Shown one piece after another: positions 1 through 5,245 of a stretch of 5,245 nucleotides of DNA (its first letter is position 1; the number at the start of each line of letters is the position of its first letter). This DNA is from an uncultured Clostridia bacterium. GTDB taxonomy: Bacteria > Bacillota > Clostridia > TANB77 > CAG-508. The position numbers and the translations under genes were made by a program. The notes under the pieces were generated by a model. It had not been told where the DNA came from and did not search any database. It worked only from the letters and a program-made list of their open reading frames with translations. Location of the stretch: assembly GCA_949448405.1 (NCBI GenBank), contig CASTFX010000092.1, positions 1 to 5,245 on the forward strand, written 5' to 3'.

Positions 1-315
1 CCATATATAGATATTGGCTTGTTCTGATATACTTTTGGCAATTAAAACTTTTTTCTTTTGCCCTTCACTCATTTCCTCAATATTATTTTCAAAGTCTATT
101 TTAGAAAACCCCATTTTAGATAACATAGCTTTAAAAATTCCTTCATCTATTTTACTGTCTCTTGCAAATTCTTTTAAATTTCCTTTTAGATTTTCCGTGC
201 TTTGAGATACATAAGAGATTTTTAAATCATTCGAGACTTTTATTAAACCACTATATGGTATTTCTTTTCCTAAAATAAGTTTTAATAAGCTCGATTTTCC
301 TACTCCGTTTTTACC
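1..315 (-). pseudogene. Second ATPase domain of Lsa-type ABC-F protein, out of frame with its N-terminal part and cut by the window edge
   Basis: Reading the minus strand from 315 down to 1 in the frame one base away from the upstream part gives 105 uninterrupted codons of a typical second ABC ATPase domain. Visible are the P-loop GKNGVGKSSLL (315-283), the Q-loop region ISYVSQ (219-202) and a degenerate signature MSEGQKKKVLIAKS (72-31). The last readable residues are ANIYIW; in the Lsa/Vga/Msr families this is followed at once by the Walker B acidic pair (DEP), which here lies beyond the edge. About 50 residues would be missing compared with full Lsa proteins of roughly 495 residues (family knowledge). 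No start codon with a ribosome binding site was found that would make this a separate gene. It is the continuation of the gene at 1339-311, separated by one extra base near 316. The frame looks conserved, so the lesion is recent or a sequencing error. Confidence 0.85.
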
Positions 316-1339
316 GTGTTATAGCTATTCTATCTTGATTTTTTACTTCAAAAGTTACTTTATCAAATATTGCTTTATCTTCGTATTTAATCTGTAAATT
401 ATCTGCTATTATTAATGGATTCTTTCTGCTTTCCATCGGTTTTATAGTAAGACTATCACTTCTATCAATATTGTTTAATAGACTTGTCTTTTCATCTACT
501 GCTTTTTCAATTCTTTTTTCTATTACTTTAGATTTCTTCATCATTTTAGCAGATTTATGTCCTACATATCCTCTATCTATCTTTGCTTCTGCACTGTTAC
601 TTTTATATTTTGACTTTTCAACAGAATTGGACCAATTTGCAGTATTTCTTGAGGCAGTTTCTAGTCTATCTATATCTTTTTGTAATTTCTCATTTTGCAT
701 AATTTCGAAACTATCCTGTTTGTCTCGGTTTTCTTTCCATGATGAAAAATTTCCTTGAACTATTTCAATATTAGTATTATTTATTGCTATGATATGGTCC
801 ACTACTTTATCTAAAAAATCTCTGTCATGTGATACTAAGATAAAGCCTTTCTTTTTATTTAAATATTCTACTAGGTTATCCCTAGTTTCACTATCTAAAT
901 GATTTGTAGGCTCGTCAATTAGTAAAAAGTTATTTTCTTTAAGAAATAGACTAATTAAAAGTACTTTTACTTGCTCTCCTCCGCTTAATGTGTCAAAATC
1001 TCTATACAATATTTCTGCACTACTATTTAATAAATTTAATTCTTTAATAATCTCCCAGTCTTCTACCTTTGGTACAAGTTCTTGGACAATATCTAGTGCC
1101 ATTCTATTCTTATTTTTTACTTCAAAAGGAAAATAGTCAATTTCTACATTTTTTGATATTATGCCATTATATTCATATTTTCCTTGCAATAATTGTAAAA
1201 GTGTAGTTTTCCCTTTTCCATTTCTTCCGATTAGTCCAAGTTTCCAACCAGTGTCCATATTAAAAGATACATTCTCAAATATATTATTTATACTTCCATC
1301 ATAACCAAAAGTTAAATTATTTATTGCTATTAAAGACAT
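311..1339 (-). CDS. ABC-F ATPase, Lsa-type ribosomal protection protein, N-terminal 342 residues before a frameshift
   Basis: ABC-F proteins are soluble twin-ATPase proteins that bind the ribosomal E site. The Lsa branch dislodges lincosamides, streptogramin A and pleuromutilins from the peptidyl transferase centre (family knowledge). The opening MSLIAINNLTFGYDGS matches the Lsa style. Domain 1 has Walker A GRNGKGKTT (residues 38-46), signature LSGGEQVKVL (118-127), Walker B FLLIDEPTNHLD (138-149) and switch histidine SHD (170-172). Residues 200-300 form the long charged linker with the RGYVGHKSAKMMKKSK tip (256-271) typical of the antibiotic-resistance domain. Domain 2 starts around 308 and stops at the TAA at 313-311, right after DRIAIT, where Walker A should begin. 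No membrane segment is present, as expected for ABC-F. The start is supported by AAGGAG at 1350-1345, five bases before the ATG. The resistance subtype is inferred from resemblance; without the second ATPase domain the product would probably not work. Confidence 0.88.
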   Translation of the reverse strand: MSLIAINNLTFGYDGSINNIFENVSFNMDTGWKLGLIGRNGKGKTTLLQLLQGKYEYNGIISKNVEIDYFPFEVKNKNRMALDIVQELVPKVEDWEIIKELNLLNSSAEILYRDFDTLSGGEQVKVLLISLFLKENNFLLIDEPTNHLDSETRDNLVEYLNKKKGFILVSHDRDFLDKVVDHIIAINNTNIEIVQGNFSSWKENRDKQDSFEIMQNEKLQKDIDRLETASRNTANWSNSVEKSKYKSNSAEAKIDRGYVGHKSAKMMKKSKVIEKRIEKAVDEKTSLLNNIDRSDSLTIKPMESRKNPLIIADNLQIKYEDKAIFDKVTFEVKNQDRIAITR

Positions 1340-1371
1340 CTTTTCTCCTTATATTTAAATTTTACGATTAG

Positions 1372-1400
1372 ATAATAGCATAAAAGCAAGTAGTTTTCAA
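1372..1400 (-). promoter_or_regulatory. Sigma-A-type promoter of the ABC-F gene
   Basis: On the minus strand TTGAAA (1400-1395) and TATTAT (1377-1372) are separated by exactly 17 bases; each box matches the consensus at 5 of 6 positions. Transcription would start near 1365, leaving a leader of about 26 bases before the ATG. That is too short for the leader-peptide attenuators that control several Vga/Lsa/Msr-type genes, so expression is probably unregulated at that level. The -35 box lies in the loop of the preceding stem-loop and the spacer contains its 3' arm. Confidence 0.65.
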
Positions 1401-1418
1401 CATTAACTACTTGCTTTT
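1382..1418 (-). terminator. Stem-loop terminator after fucO, possibly bidirectional
   Basis: A perfect 14-bp inverted repeat (1382-1395 with 1405-1418) encloses a 9-base loop, starting six bases after the fucO stop codon. In fucO transcripts the 3' arm ends in only four U before AUGC, a modest U-tract. In the plus direction the stem is followed by a better T-run (1415-1420, then ATATT), but no plus-strand gene needs it. The placement at the end of fucO supports a terminator role. Confidence 0.75.
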
Positions 1419-1423
1419 TTATA

Positions 1424-2578
1424 TTACATAGCTTCTTTATATAATCTTATAAAGTCTTCTTTTGTTGTCTCTCTTGGATTTCCTGGTCTACATGGATCTT
1501 CCATTGCCTTTTCAGCTAACATTTCTAAATCTTCCTCTTTGCAGCCTGTATCTTTTACTGTTATTGTAACACCGCATTCTTTTGATAGCTCTTGTATCTT
1601 CCATACGAAAGTATTTATTACGTCTTGGTCATTTAAGTGTCTTGCATCTTCTCTTCCTATATGACACAAGATTTCTCTAAATCTATCTGCGCAAACTACT
1701 CCATTAAATCTCATTACTGTTGGTAATAGTATAGCATTTGCTATTCCATGTGGAGTATCGTATACAGCTCCTAATTGGTGTGCCATTGAGTGAACTATTC
1801 CAAGTCCAACATTTGAAAAGCCCATACCTGCCATATATTGTGCTAATGCCATATTTTCGATAGCCTTTGGGTCTTTCTCATTTACTGCTCTTGGTAAATT
1901 TTCAAATATTAATTCTATAGCTCTCATGTGGAACATATCTGACATTGTATTATGTGCTTTTGTAATATATCCTTCAGCTGCATGTGTCAATGCGTCTAAT
2001 CCTGTTGAAGCTGCTGTCATTTTTGGAAGTGATTCCATTAATTCCGAATCTACTATTGCAAGTACTGGTATATCATGCGGGTCAACACATACCATTTTTA
2101 CTCTTCTTTCTTCATCTGTTATAACATAATTTATTGTAACTTCTGCTGCTGTTCCATGTGTTGTTGGTAGTGCTATTATTGGTAATCCTTTCTTTTTAGT
2201 ATTTGAAAGTCCATTTAATGATACTACATCGGCTCTATCTGGGTTTTTCATTAGAATTGATATTCCTTTTGCTGTATCTATCGCAGAACCTCCACCTACA
2301 ACTACTATTAAATCAGCTTTTATTTCTTTACATATTTCATACCCATCTAATACATTTTTTATAGTTGGATTTGGTTTTATATCTGAATATAATGTATAAT
2401 TTATTTTTGCTTCATCTAAAAGTACTGTTACTTTATCTATTAGTTTGCAGTCAACTAATCCTTTATCTGTAACTAAAAATATTTTTTTGTATCCTCTAGT
2501 TTTTATCTCACTTGGAAGTTCCTCTCTACAGCCTCTTCCAAATATTGAAGTTTCGTTTAGTATAAATTTCTCTGACAT
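1424..2578 (-). CDS. fucO: Lactaldehyde reductase / L-1,2-propanediol oxidoreductase, iron-containing alcohol dehydrogenase
   Basis: This group III, iron-dependent, NAD(H)-using alcohol dehydrogenase reduces L-lactaldehyde to (S)-1,2-propanediol, a step that disposes of electrons when fucose or rhamnose is fermented in the cytoplasm. With the ATG at 2578 the protein has 384 residues, against about 383 for E. coli FucO. The resemblance runs end to end: FILNETSIFGRG near the start, the nucleotide-binding VVVGGGSAIDTAKG (about 92-105), GTAAEVTINYVITDEE (about 142-157), VCVDPHDIP (163-171) and NPRETT near the end. The metal ligands of FucO are all present: D195 and H199 in GLDALTHA, H263 and H277 in VHSMAH and TPHGIAN. 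A longer reading from a TTG at 2638 is rejected because AAAGGAGG sits six bases before the ATG. No fucose or rhamnose genes are visible nearby, so the physiological substrate is inferred; related propanediol or butanol dehydrogenases are a less likely reading. Confidence 0.92.
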   Translation of the reverse strand: MSEKFILNETSIFGRGCREELPSEIKTRGYKKIFLVTDKGLVDCKLIDKVTVLLDEAKINYTLYSDIKPNPTIKNVLDGYEICKEIKADLIVVVGGGSAIDTAKGISILMKNPDRADVVSLNGLSNTKKKGLPIIALPTTHGTAAEVTINYVITDEERRVKMVCVDPHDIPVLAIVDSELMESLPKMTAASTGLDALTHAAEGYITKAHNTMSDMFHMRAIELIFENLPRAVNEKDPKAIENMALAQYMAGMGFSNVGLGIVHSMAHQLGAVYDTPHGIANAILLPTVMRFNGVVCADRFREILCHIGREDARHLNDQDVINTFVWKIQELSKECGVTITVKDTGCKEEDLEMLAEKAMEDPCRPGNPRETTKEDFIRLYKEAM

Positions 2579-2584
2579 AAATTT

Positions 2585-2592
2585 CCTCCTTT
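2585..2592 (-). promoter_or_regulatory. Ribosome binding site that fixes the fucO start
   Basis: AAAGGAGG, a near-ideal Shine-Dalgarno sequence, lies six bases (AAATTT) before the ATG at 2578-2576. It decides against the upstream in-frame TTG at 2638-2636, which would add 20 residues that FucO proteins do not have. Confidence 0.88.
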
Positions 2593-2609
2593 GTTTATTT
2601 AATACATTA

Positions 2610-2638
2610 ATCTTACTACAATAGCTATCAAATATCAA
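2610..2638 (-). promoter_or_regulatory. Candidate promoter of fucO
   Basis: TTGATA (2638-2633, 5 of 6 consensus matches) is followed after exactly 17 bases by TAAGAT (2615-2610, 4 of 6). Start of transcription would be near 2603, about 25 bases before the ATG. I see no terminator between the preceding gene (stop at 2643) and fucO, so read-through from the sigma-factor cluster is also possible. The -10 box is weak and AT-rich DNA gives chance matches, hence moderate confidence. Confidence 0.42.
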
Positions 2639-2642
2639 GTCT

Positions 2643-3485
2643 TTATTTTGAGTTTACTTCAATACTTACTGCTTCGATTTGTGCTGGATATGTTTCCATA
2701 ATATATCCTGTGTATACTATTTTTACAATACTTCCTACTTCATATTTTTCATCATTGTTTTTTCCTAATTTCACAGATATTTTGTCTGCCGATTTTCTAA
2801 TGTCCTCTCCTGCATTTGGCTCTACAATTATGCTGTTTTGATTTGCTTCTATAACTTTTCCATTAAATGTTGAAATTTGTTCTTGTGTGCTATTACTTGT
2901 ATAACTGCATACATGAATTGTTTCATATCTCTTTGCATTTTCATCTGCATAATCTATTTCTGCATGTAATGCTAATTCAACAATTACAATATTTCCATCT
3001 TTTCTTTCTGTTATTCCATAGATGTTTCCTGGTATATCTTCATTAATTCTTACTTTTCTGTCTTCTTCTGCTGACCATTTATCCCTTGTGTTATCTTCTT
3101 TTAAAATATAAGTAGACGTATTTTCTGTTTTTTTATAAATTAATTCTGTTATTATTGGGTCTCCTTCTGTTGTATATTGTACGATTTTTATTGAGTCCTC
3201 TTTTCTGTTTTTTGAATTCATGCTAGTATTTTCAATAAACTTGTCTAATTTTTCTTTATTATAAATCTTATTATGTCCTATTACAAAATATCCTCTCTCA
3301 GTTGCTTTTTCTAATGAATAGTCTTCATCTGTATCATCTATTATATCTTGTCCTTTTTCTGAACTTTGAACATTCGTATTTAATGTATTCTTCCAAGTCT
3401 TTGATTTTGAAAATGCTAGTACACCTATCATTACTATTGTTATTAATACTAATACACCTATCATTAATTTTTCATTTTTCTTCAT
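2643..3485 (-). CDS. Membrane-anchored DUF4362/DUF3221-type protein
   Basis: The product has 280 residues of unknown function. Residues about 7-26 (LMIGVLVLITIVMIGVLAFS) form one hydrophobic segment after a Lys-rich start: an N-terminal anchor or signal peptide without a lipobox cysteine, so the rest should lie outside the membrane. From about 56 to 140 it resembles DUF4362: ERGYFVIGHNKIYNKEKLDKF, IVQYTTEGDPIITELIY and DNTRDKW. From about 206 to 275 it resembles DUF3221: FNGKVIEANQNSIIVEP, RKSADKISVKL, and ETYPAQIEAV near the end. These names are recalled from motif resemblance, not searched. The gene begins 25 bases after the sigma-factor gene and is probably co-transcribed with it, suggesting an extracytoplasmic partner, sensor or target of that sigma factor (inference). 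A GTG at 3494 could start it three residues earlier, but that GTG forms part of the Shine-Dalgarno sequence. Confidence 0.8.
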   Translation of the reverse strand: MKKNEKLMIGVLVLITIVMIGVLAFSKSKTWKNTLNTNVQSSEKGQDIIDDTDEDYSLEKATERGYFVIGHNKIYNKEKLDKFIENTSMNSKNRKEDSIKIVQYTTEGDPIITELIYKKTENTSTYILKEDNTRDKWSAEEDRKVRINEDIPGNIYGITERKDGNIVIVELALHAEIDYADENAKRYETIHVCSYTSNSTQEQISTFNGKVIEANQNSIIVEPNAGEDIRKSADKISVKLGKNNDEKYEVGSIVKIVYTGYIMETYPAQIEAVSIEVNSK

Positions 3486-3489
3486 AAGT

Positions 3490-3498
3490 ATCACCTTT
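3490..3498 (-). promoter_or_regulatory. Ribosome binding site fixing the start of the DUF4362/DUF3221 gene
   Basis: AAAGGTGAT matches the GGTGAT end of the Shine-Dalgarno complement and ends four bases before the ATG at 3485-3483. The alternative GTG start (3494-3492) is inside this element, so ATG is preferred. Confidence 0.65.
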
Positions 3499-3510
3499 TT
3501 AACCTTTCTA

Positions 3511-4431
3511 TTATTTAGACGTTTTTTTATTTGCTTTTTGTTGGTATTTTATAAAAAAAGTTAAAAATATAATGGTGCTAATTAAAAACACACTAGAAAT
3601 AGCTATTAAACTTATATCTATCATTCCCCATTCTGTATTAACCTTTTGCTCTACAGTTATATAGTTTTCTGTTTCTTTAACTACTTCATTTGTTATTTTA
3701 TTTTCTAAATCTTTTGAAGTTTCTGTGGTATTTTCAGTTTTTTTCTGTTCTTCTTGTCCTTTTATCTCTTCATTTTCTCTATGTTCCTCATTTCCTTCGT
3801 TTTCTATATATTCTTCGTTTTCTTTTTCATGTAGCTCTTGTATAATCTTTTTATTTCTCGTTCTTTGTATAATAAATGCAAATATTGTTAATATAAACAT
3901 AGATAGACTGCTAAGCAGCATTTTTAATGTGTGAATAGCTTTATAATATCTCCATTGTGCTGTCCCTATTGGTATACTTAACACTTCTGAAATTTCTTTG
4001 AAAGATAACTTTGATAATACTTTTAGTGATACAATTTCTTGTTCTTTTTTATCTAGTTTAGATATTATATTATTGTAATCTTCTTTTTCTATTATTGCAT
4101 CTTCACATTCGCTATCACTTATATAGTATATTTCATCAATGTCTATAGTACTTTTTTCTTTCCTTAGAAAATTTATGGCTTCGTTTTTAGTCAAGCTATA
4201 TAACCAACTAGCTTCATTATTAGATGGCAGCTTATCTGCTTCCATATTCCATATTTTTTCAAAAACTATCTGCATTATATCTTTGCTGTTTTCTTCATTT
4301 TTTAATATAGAAAATGCAATTGCATATATTAATTTATTATATTCTTTATATAATAAATTAAAGTCTTTCTCTTGCTTATTTGCTATTCCTTCAAAAATAC
4401 TATGTAGTTCTTTTTTATTAATACTTTTCAT
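3511..4431 (-). CDS. ECF-like sigma-70 family sigma factor with a C-terminal two-helix membrane extension
   Basis: The product has 306 residues. Residues about 20-92 form sigma region 2, with the core-binding helix DIMQIVFEKIWN (51-62) and WLYSLTKNEAINFLRKEK (76-93). Residues about 115-170 form region 4, with a helix-turn-helix: LSFKEISEVLSIPIGTAQW then RYYKAIHTLK. ECF sigma factors normally end here, at about 170-190 residues. This one continues with a hydrophobic helix (about 171-189), an 80-residue hydrophilic linker with 13 Glu among residues 201-230, a second hydrophobic helix (about 273-294) and a basic tail. A cytoplasmic sigma head, extracellular linker and cytoplasmic tail is the likely layout, although the basic RTRNKK after helix 1 goes against the positive-inside rule. 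The extension may act as a built-in anti-sigma or membrane tether (inference). AAGGAA lies six bases before the ATG. Gaps are 22 bases to the TfoX-like gene and 25 to the membrane protein gene. Confidence 0.87.
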   Translation of the reverse strand: MKSINKKELHSIFEGIANKQEKDFNLLYKEYNKLIYAIAFSILKNEENSKDIMQIVFEKIWNMEADKLPSNNEASWLYSLTKNEAINFLRKEKSTIDIDEIYYISDSECEDAIIEKEDYNNIISKLDKKEQEIVSLKVLSKLSFKEISEVLSIPIGTAQWRYYKAIHTLKMLLSSLSMFILTIFAFIIQRTRNKKIIQELHEKENEEYIENEGNEEHRENEEIKGQEEQKKTENTTETSKDLENKITNEVVKETENYITVEQKVNTEWGMIDISLIAISSVFLISTIIFLTFFIKYQQKANKKTSK

Positions 4432-4453
4432 ATTATATTCCTTAAATTACATT

Positions 4454-4771
4454 TTATTTTTTCTTTTTTGGTTTTGGGACTGGTGTTACTTTTTCTAATT
4501 CTGTTAATATCTTTTTGCAAAACTCTGGATTGTCTATATCTAACACATAATGTTCCTTTGCTCCTTTATATGGAAACCCTACTTCTGCATTTTTCATAGC
4601 TTCTTCTATACAGTCTAGTTTCTTTACAAATGTTGTGTTATCACATACTATAATAACTGGCTTTTCATTAACATATACCATATATTCACCAAACATTTTC
4701 TTGTATCTTATATCTCCTACGCCTTTAATCTGTTCACATAAATACTCTATATATTCACTTGTTGTTGCCAT
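4454..4771 (-). CDS. TfoX/Sxy N-terminal-domain family protein
   Basis: A small, probably cytoplasmic protein of 105 residues consisting only of the TfoX N-terminal domain. Recognisable family features are the opening MATTSEYIEYLCEQI, the motif IRYKKMFGEYMVYVNEKPV (residues 21-39, with the MFGEY core at 26-30), VCDNTTFVK (42-50), PYKGAKEHYVLD (67-78) and a basic tail PKPKKKK. The domain is named after the competence regulator of Gammaproteobacteria, but stand-alone copies are widespread in bacteria without any shown link to competence, and no C-terminal TfoX domain is present here. Function is therefore unknown. AAGGGAG lies eight bases before the ATG. It is first in a cluster with the sigma factor and the DUF4362/DUF3221-type gene and has a strong candidate promoter directly upstream. 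Confidence 0.88.
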   Translation of the reverse strand: MATTSEYIEYLCEQIKGVGDIRYKKMFGEYMVYVNEKPVIIVCDNTTFVKKLDCIEEAMKNAEVGFPYKGAKEHYVLDIDNPEFCKKILTELEKVTPVPKPKKKK

Positions 4772-4801
4772 AAAAATTTCTCCCTTTAGTAATTTTTTTC
4801 A

Positions 4802-4830
4802 ATTATATAATAAAAGGCAGATAATTTCAA
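4802..4830 (-). promoter_or_regulatory. Strong sigma-A-type promoter of the TfoX-sigma factor cluster
   Basis: TTGAAA (4830-4825) and a perfect TATAAT (4807-4802) are separated by exactly 17 bases, 11 of 12 consensus matches. Transcription would start near 4795, about 24 bases before the ATG of the TfoX-like gene. The -35 box overlaps the loop of the preceding stem-loop, as in the promoter at 1400-1372. It looks like a housekeeping promoter, so the cluster appears to be made constitutively rather than only by its own sigma factor. Confidence 0.72.
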
Positions 4831-4848
4831 ATTAATTATCTGTCTTTT
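4812..4848 (-). terminator. Stem-loop terminator after the gene ending at 4860
   Basis: Arms 4812-4826 and 4834-4848 form a 15-bp stem with one internal A-C mismatch in the minus-strand RNA and a 7-base loop. It begins 11 bases after the upstream stop codon. The 3' arm ends in UUUU followed by AUUAUAU, an imperfect U-tract. The plus direction would have five T (4845-4849) and a G-U pair instead of the mismatch, but no plus-strand gene precedes it. Confidence 0.68.
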
Positions 4849-4859
4849 TGTAGTTCATT

Positions 4860-5245
4860 TTAATAGTTTTCGAAAAATTCTTTGTTTTCAGCATTATATC
4901 CAATTTTTATATTAGCATTTCTATTATGTATATCTTCTAAGATATTATCGAGAATATTATTTCCAGCAGTTACAGAAGCAATAACATTCTCTTTTTTATC
5001 TTTAGTATAAACTATTAAATTACTTCCTGCTTTTATTCCATATTTTGACACTTCTACTATATATGCCCATATTATATCTTCATATCTAATTGCTTGTATC
5101 CCTGAAACAACATATTTTTTAGTTAGATATAAATGTTGCTTTTTGTATGGTGTATCTGTTAAATTTAATAGTTCGTGTCTTACGTCTTCTAATAACTCTG
5201 TATCCTTTAAATTGTTTTTTGATTTTATAAGTACAGGTACTATAT
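4860..5245 (-). CDS. Unidentified protein, C-terminal 127 residues only
   Basis: The frame is open from the stop codon (4862-4860) to the right edge, so the start is outside the window. A GTG at 5051 is not a true start, because coding-like sequence continues upstream of it and no ribosome binding site precedes it. The visible part is mixed alpha/beta and hydrophilic, without membrane segments or cysteines. Upstream lies a charged helix-like stretch (LKDTELLEDVRHELL), then alternating strand-like segments (HLYLTKKYVVSG, IRYEDIIWAYIVEV, NLIVYTKDKKENVIASV), then a likely helix (NNILDNILEDIHNR) before IKIGYNAENKEFFENY. The order of beta strands followed by a final helix recalls PH-like domains of small Firmicutes proteins, but this is only a structural impression and I do not recognise the family. 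It is separated from the next gene by a stem-loop and a promoter, so it belongs to a different transcription unit. Confidence 0.75.
   Translation of the reverse strand, partial: IVPVLIKSKNNLKDTELLEDVRHELLNLTDTPYKKQHLYLTKKYVVSGIQAIRYEDIIWAYIVEVSKYGIKAGSNLIVYTKDKKENVIASVTAGNNILDNILEDIHNRNANIKIGYNAENKEFFENY

Noticed and set aside
311..319. Programmed +1 frameshift at ACA CGG TAA, with a rare CGG codon before a stop
   Set aside because: Slipping of CGG to GGT would leave Arg where the P-loop needs Gly (TRKNGVGK), destroying the motif; only loss of one base restores GKNGVGKS, so a mutation or error explains it better.
2618..2630. Small palindrome ATAGCTAT between the membrane protein gene and fucO as terminator or operator
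   Set aside because: Only eight bases, no loop and no U-tract; too short to support either role in AT-rich DNA.
2579..2638. 20-residue N-terminal extension of FucO from a TTG at 2638
   Set aside because: The extension overlaps the ideal ribosome binding site at 2592-2585 and the candidate promoter, and known FucO proteins start at the downstream ATG.
4139..4498. 119-codon open frame on the plus strand, and other plus-strand frames at 14-205, 471-758, 1926-2129, 3302-3487, 3725-3934 and 4635-4835
   Set aside because: All lie opposite well-supported minus-strand genes, have Phe/Leu/Ser-rich compositions typical of antisense reading of AT-rich genes, and show no family motifs.
4860..5051. Separate 63-residue gene starting at the GTG at 5051
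   Set aside because: The frame continues upstream without a stop to the window edge with protein-like sequence, and there is no ribosome binding site before the GTG.

Overview
The window is very AT-rich, and every gene I can support lies on the minus strand, so transcription runs from the right edge to the left. The strong AAGGAG-type ribosome binding sites, Lys/Asn/Ile/Glu-rich proteins, an Lsa-type ABC-F protein, an ECF-like sigma factor with a membrane extension and a DUF4362/DUF3221-type membrane protein all point to a low-GC Gram-positive bacterium. A member of the Clostridia, plausibly a gut commensal, fits best. The taxonomic guess is inference.

In order of transcription: (1) 5245-4860, the C-terminal 127 residues of a soluble-looking protein I cannot name firmly, ending at a stem-loop (4848-4812). 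(2) A compact cluster starting from a very good promoter (4830-4802): a TfoX N-terminal-domain protein (4771-4454), a sigma factor carrying two predicted membrane helices and a glutamate-rich linker (4431-3511), and a membrane-anchored DUF4362/DUF3221-type protein (3485-2643). Gaps of 22 and 25 bases suggest co-transcription. (3) fucO, an iron-dependent lactaldehyde reductase / 1,2-propanediol oxidoreductase (2578-1424), 64 bases further on, with its own candidate promoter and ending at a 14-bp stem-loop. (4) An ABC-F ATPase of the Lsa antibiotic-resistance type (1339 to beyond position 1), with its own promoter but broken by a one-base frameshift inside the second Walker A motif; the last part lies outside the window.

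The most interesting parts are the membrane-tethered sigma factor paired with a membrane-anchored DUF4362/DUF3221-type protein, which may form a cell-surface signalling unit, and the repeated design in which the -35 box of one gene's promoter lies in the loop of the preceding gene's stem-loop terminator. The ABC-F frameshift is either real gene decay or a sequencing error; the shifted frame is otherwise well preserved. I saw no tRNA, rRNA, CRISPR array, insertion sequence or integration site. No stretch over 300 bases lacks a gene.
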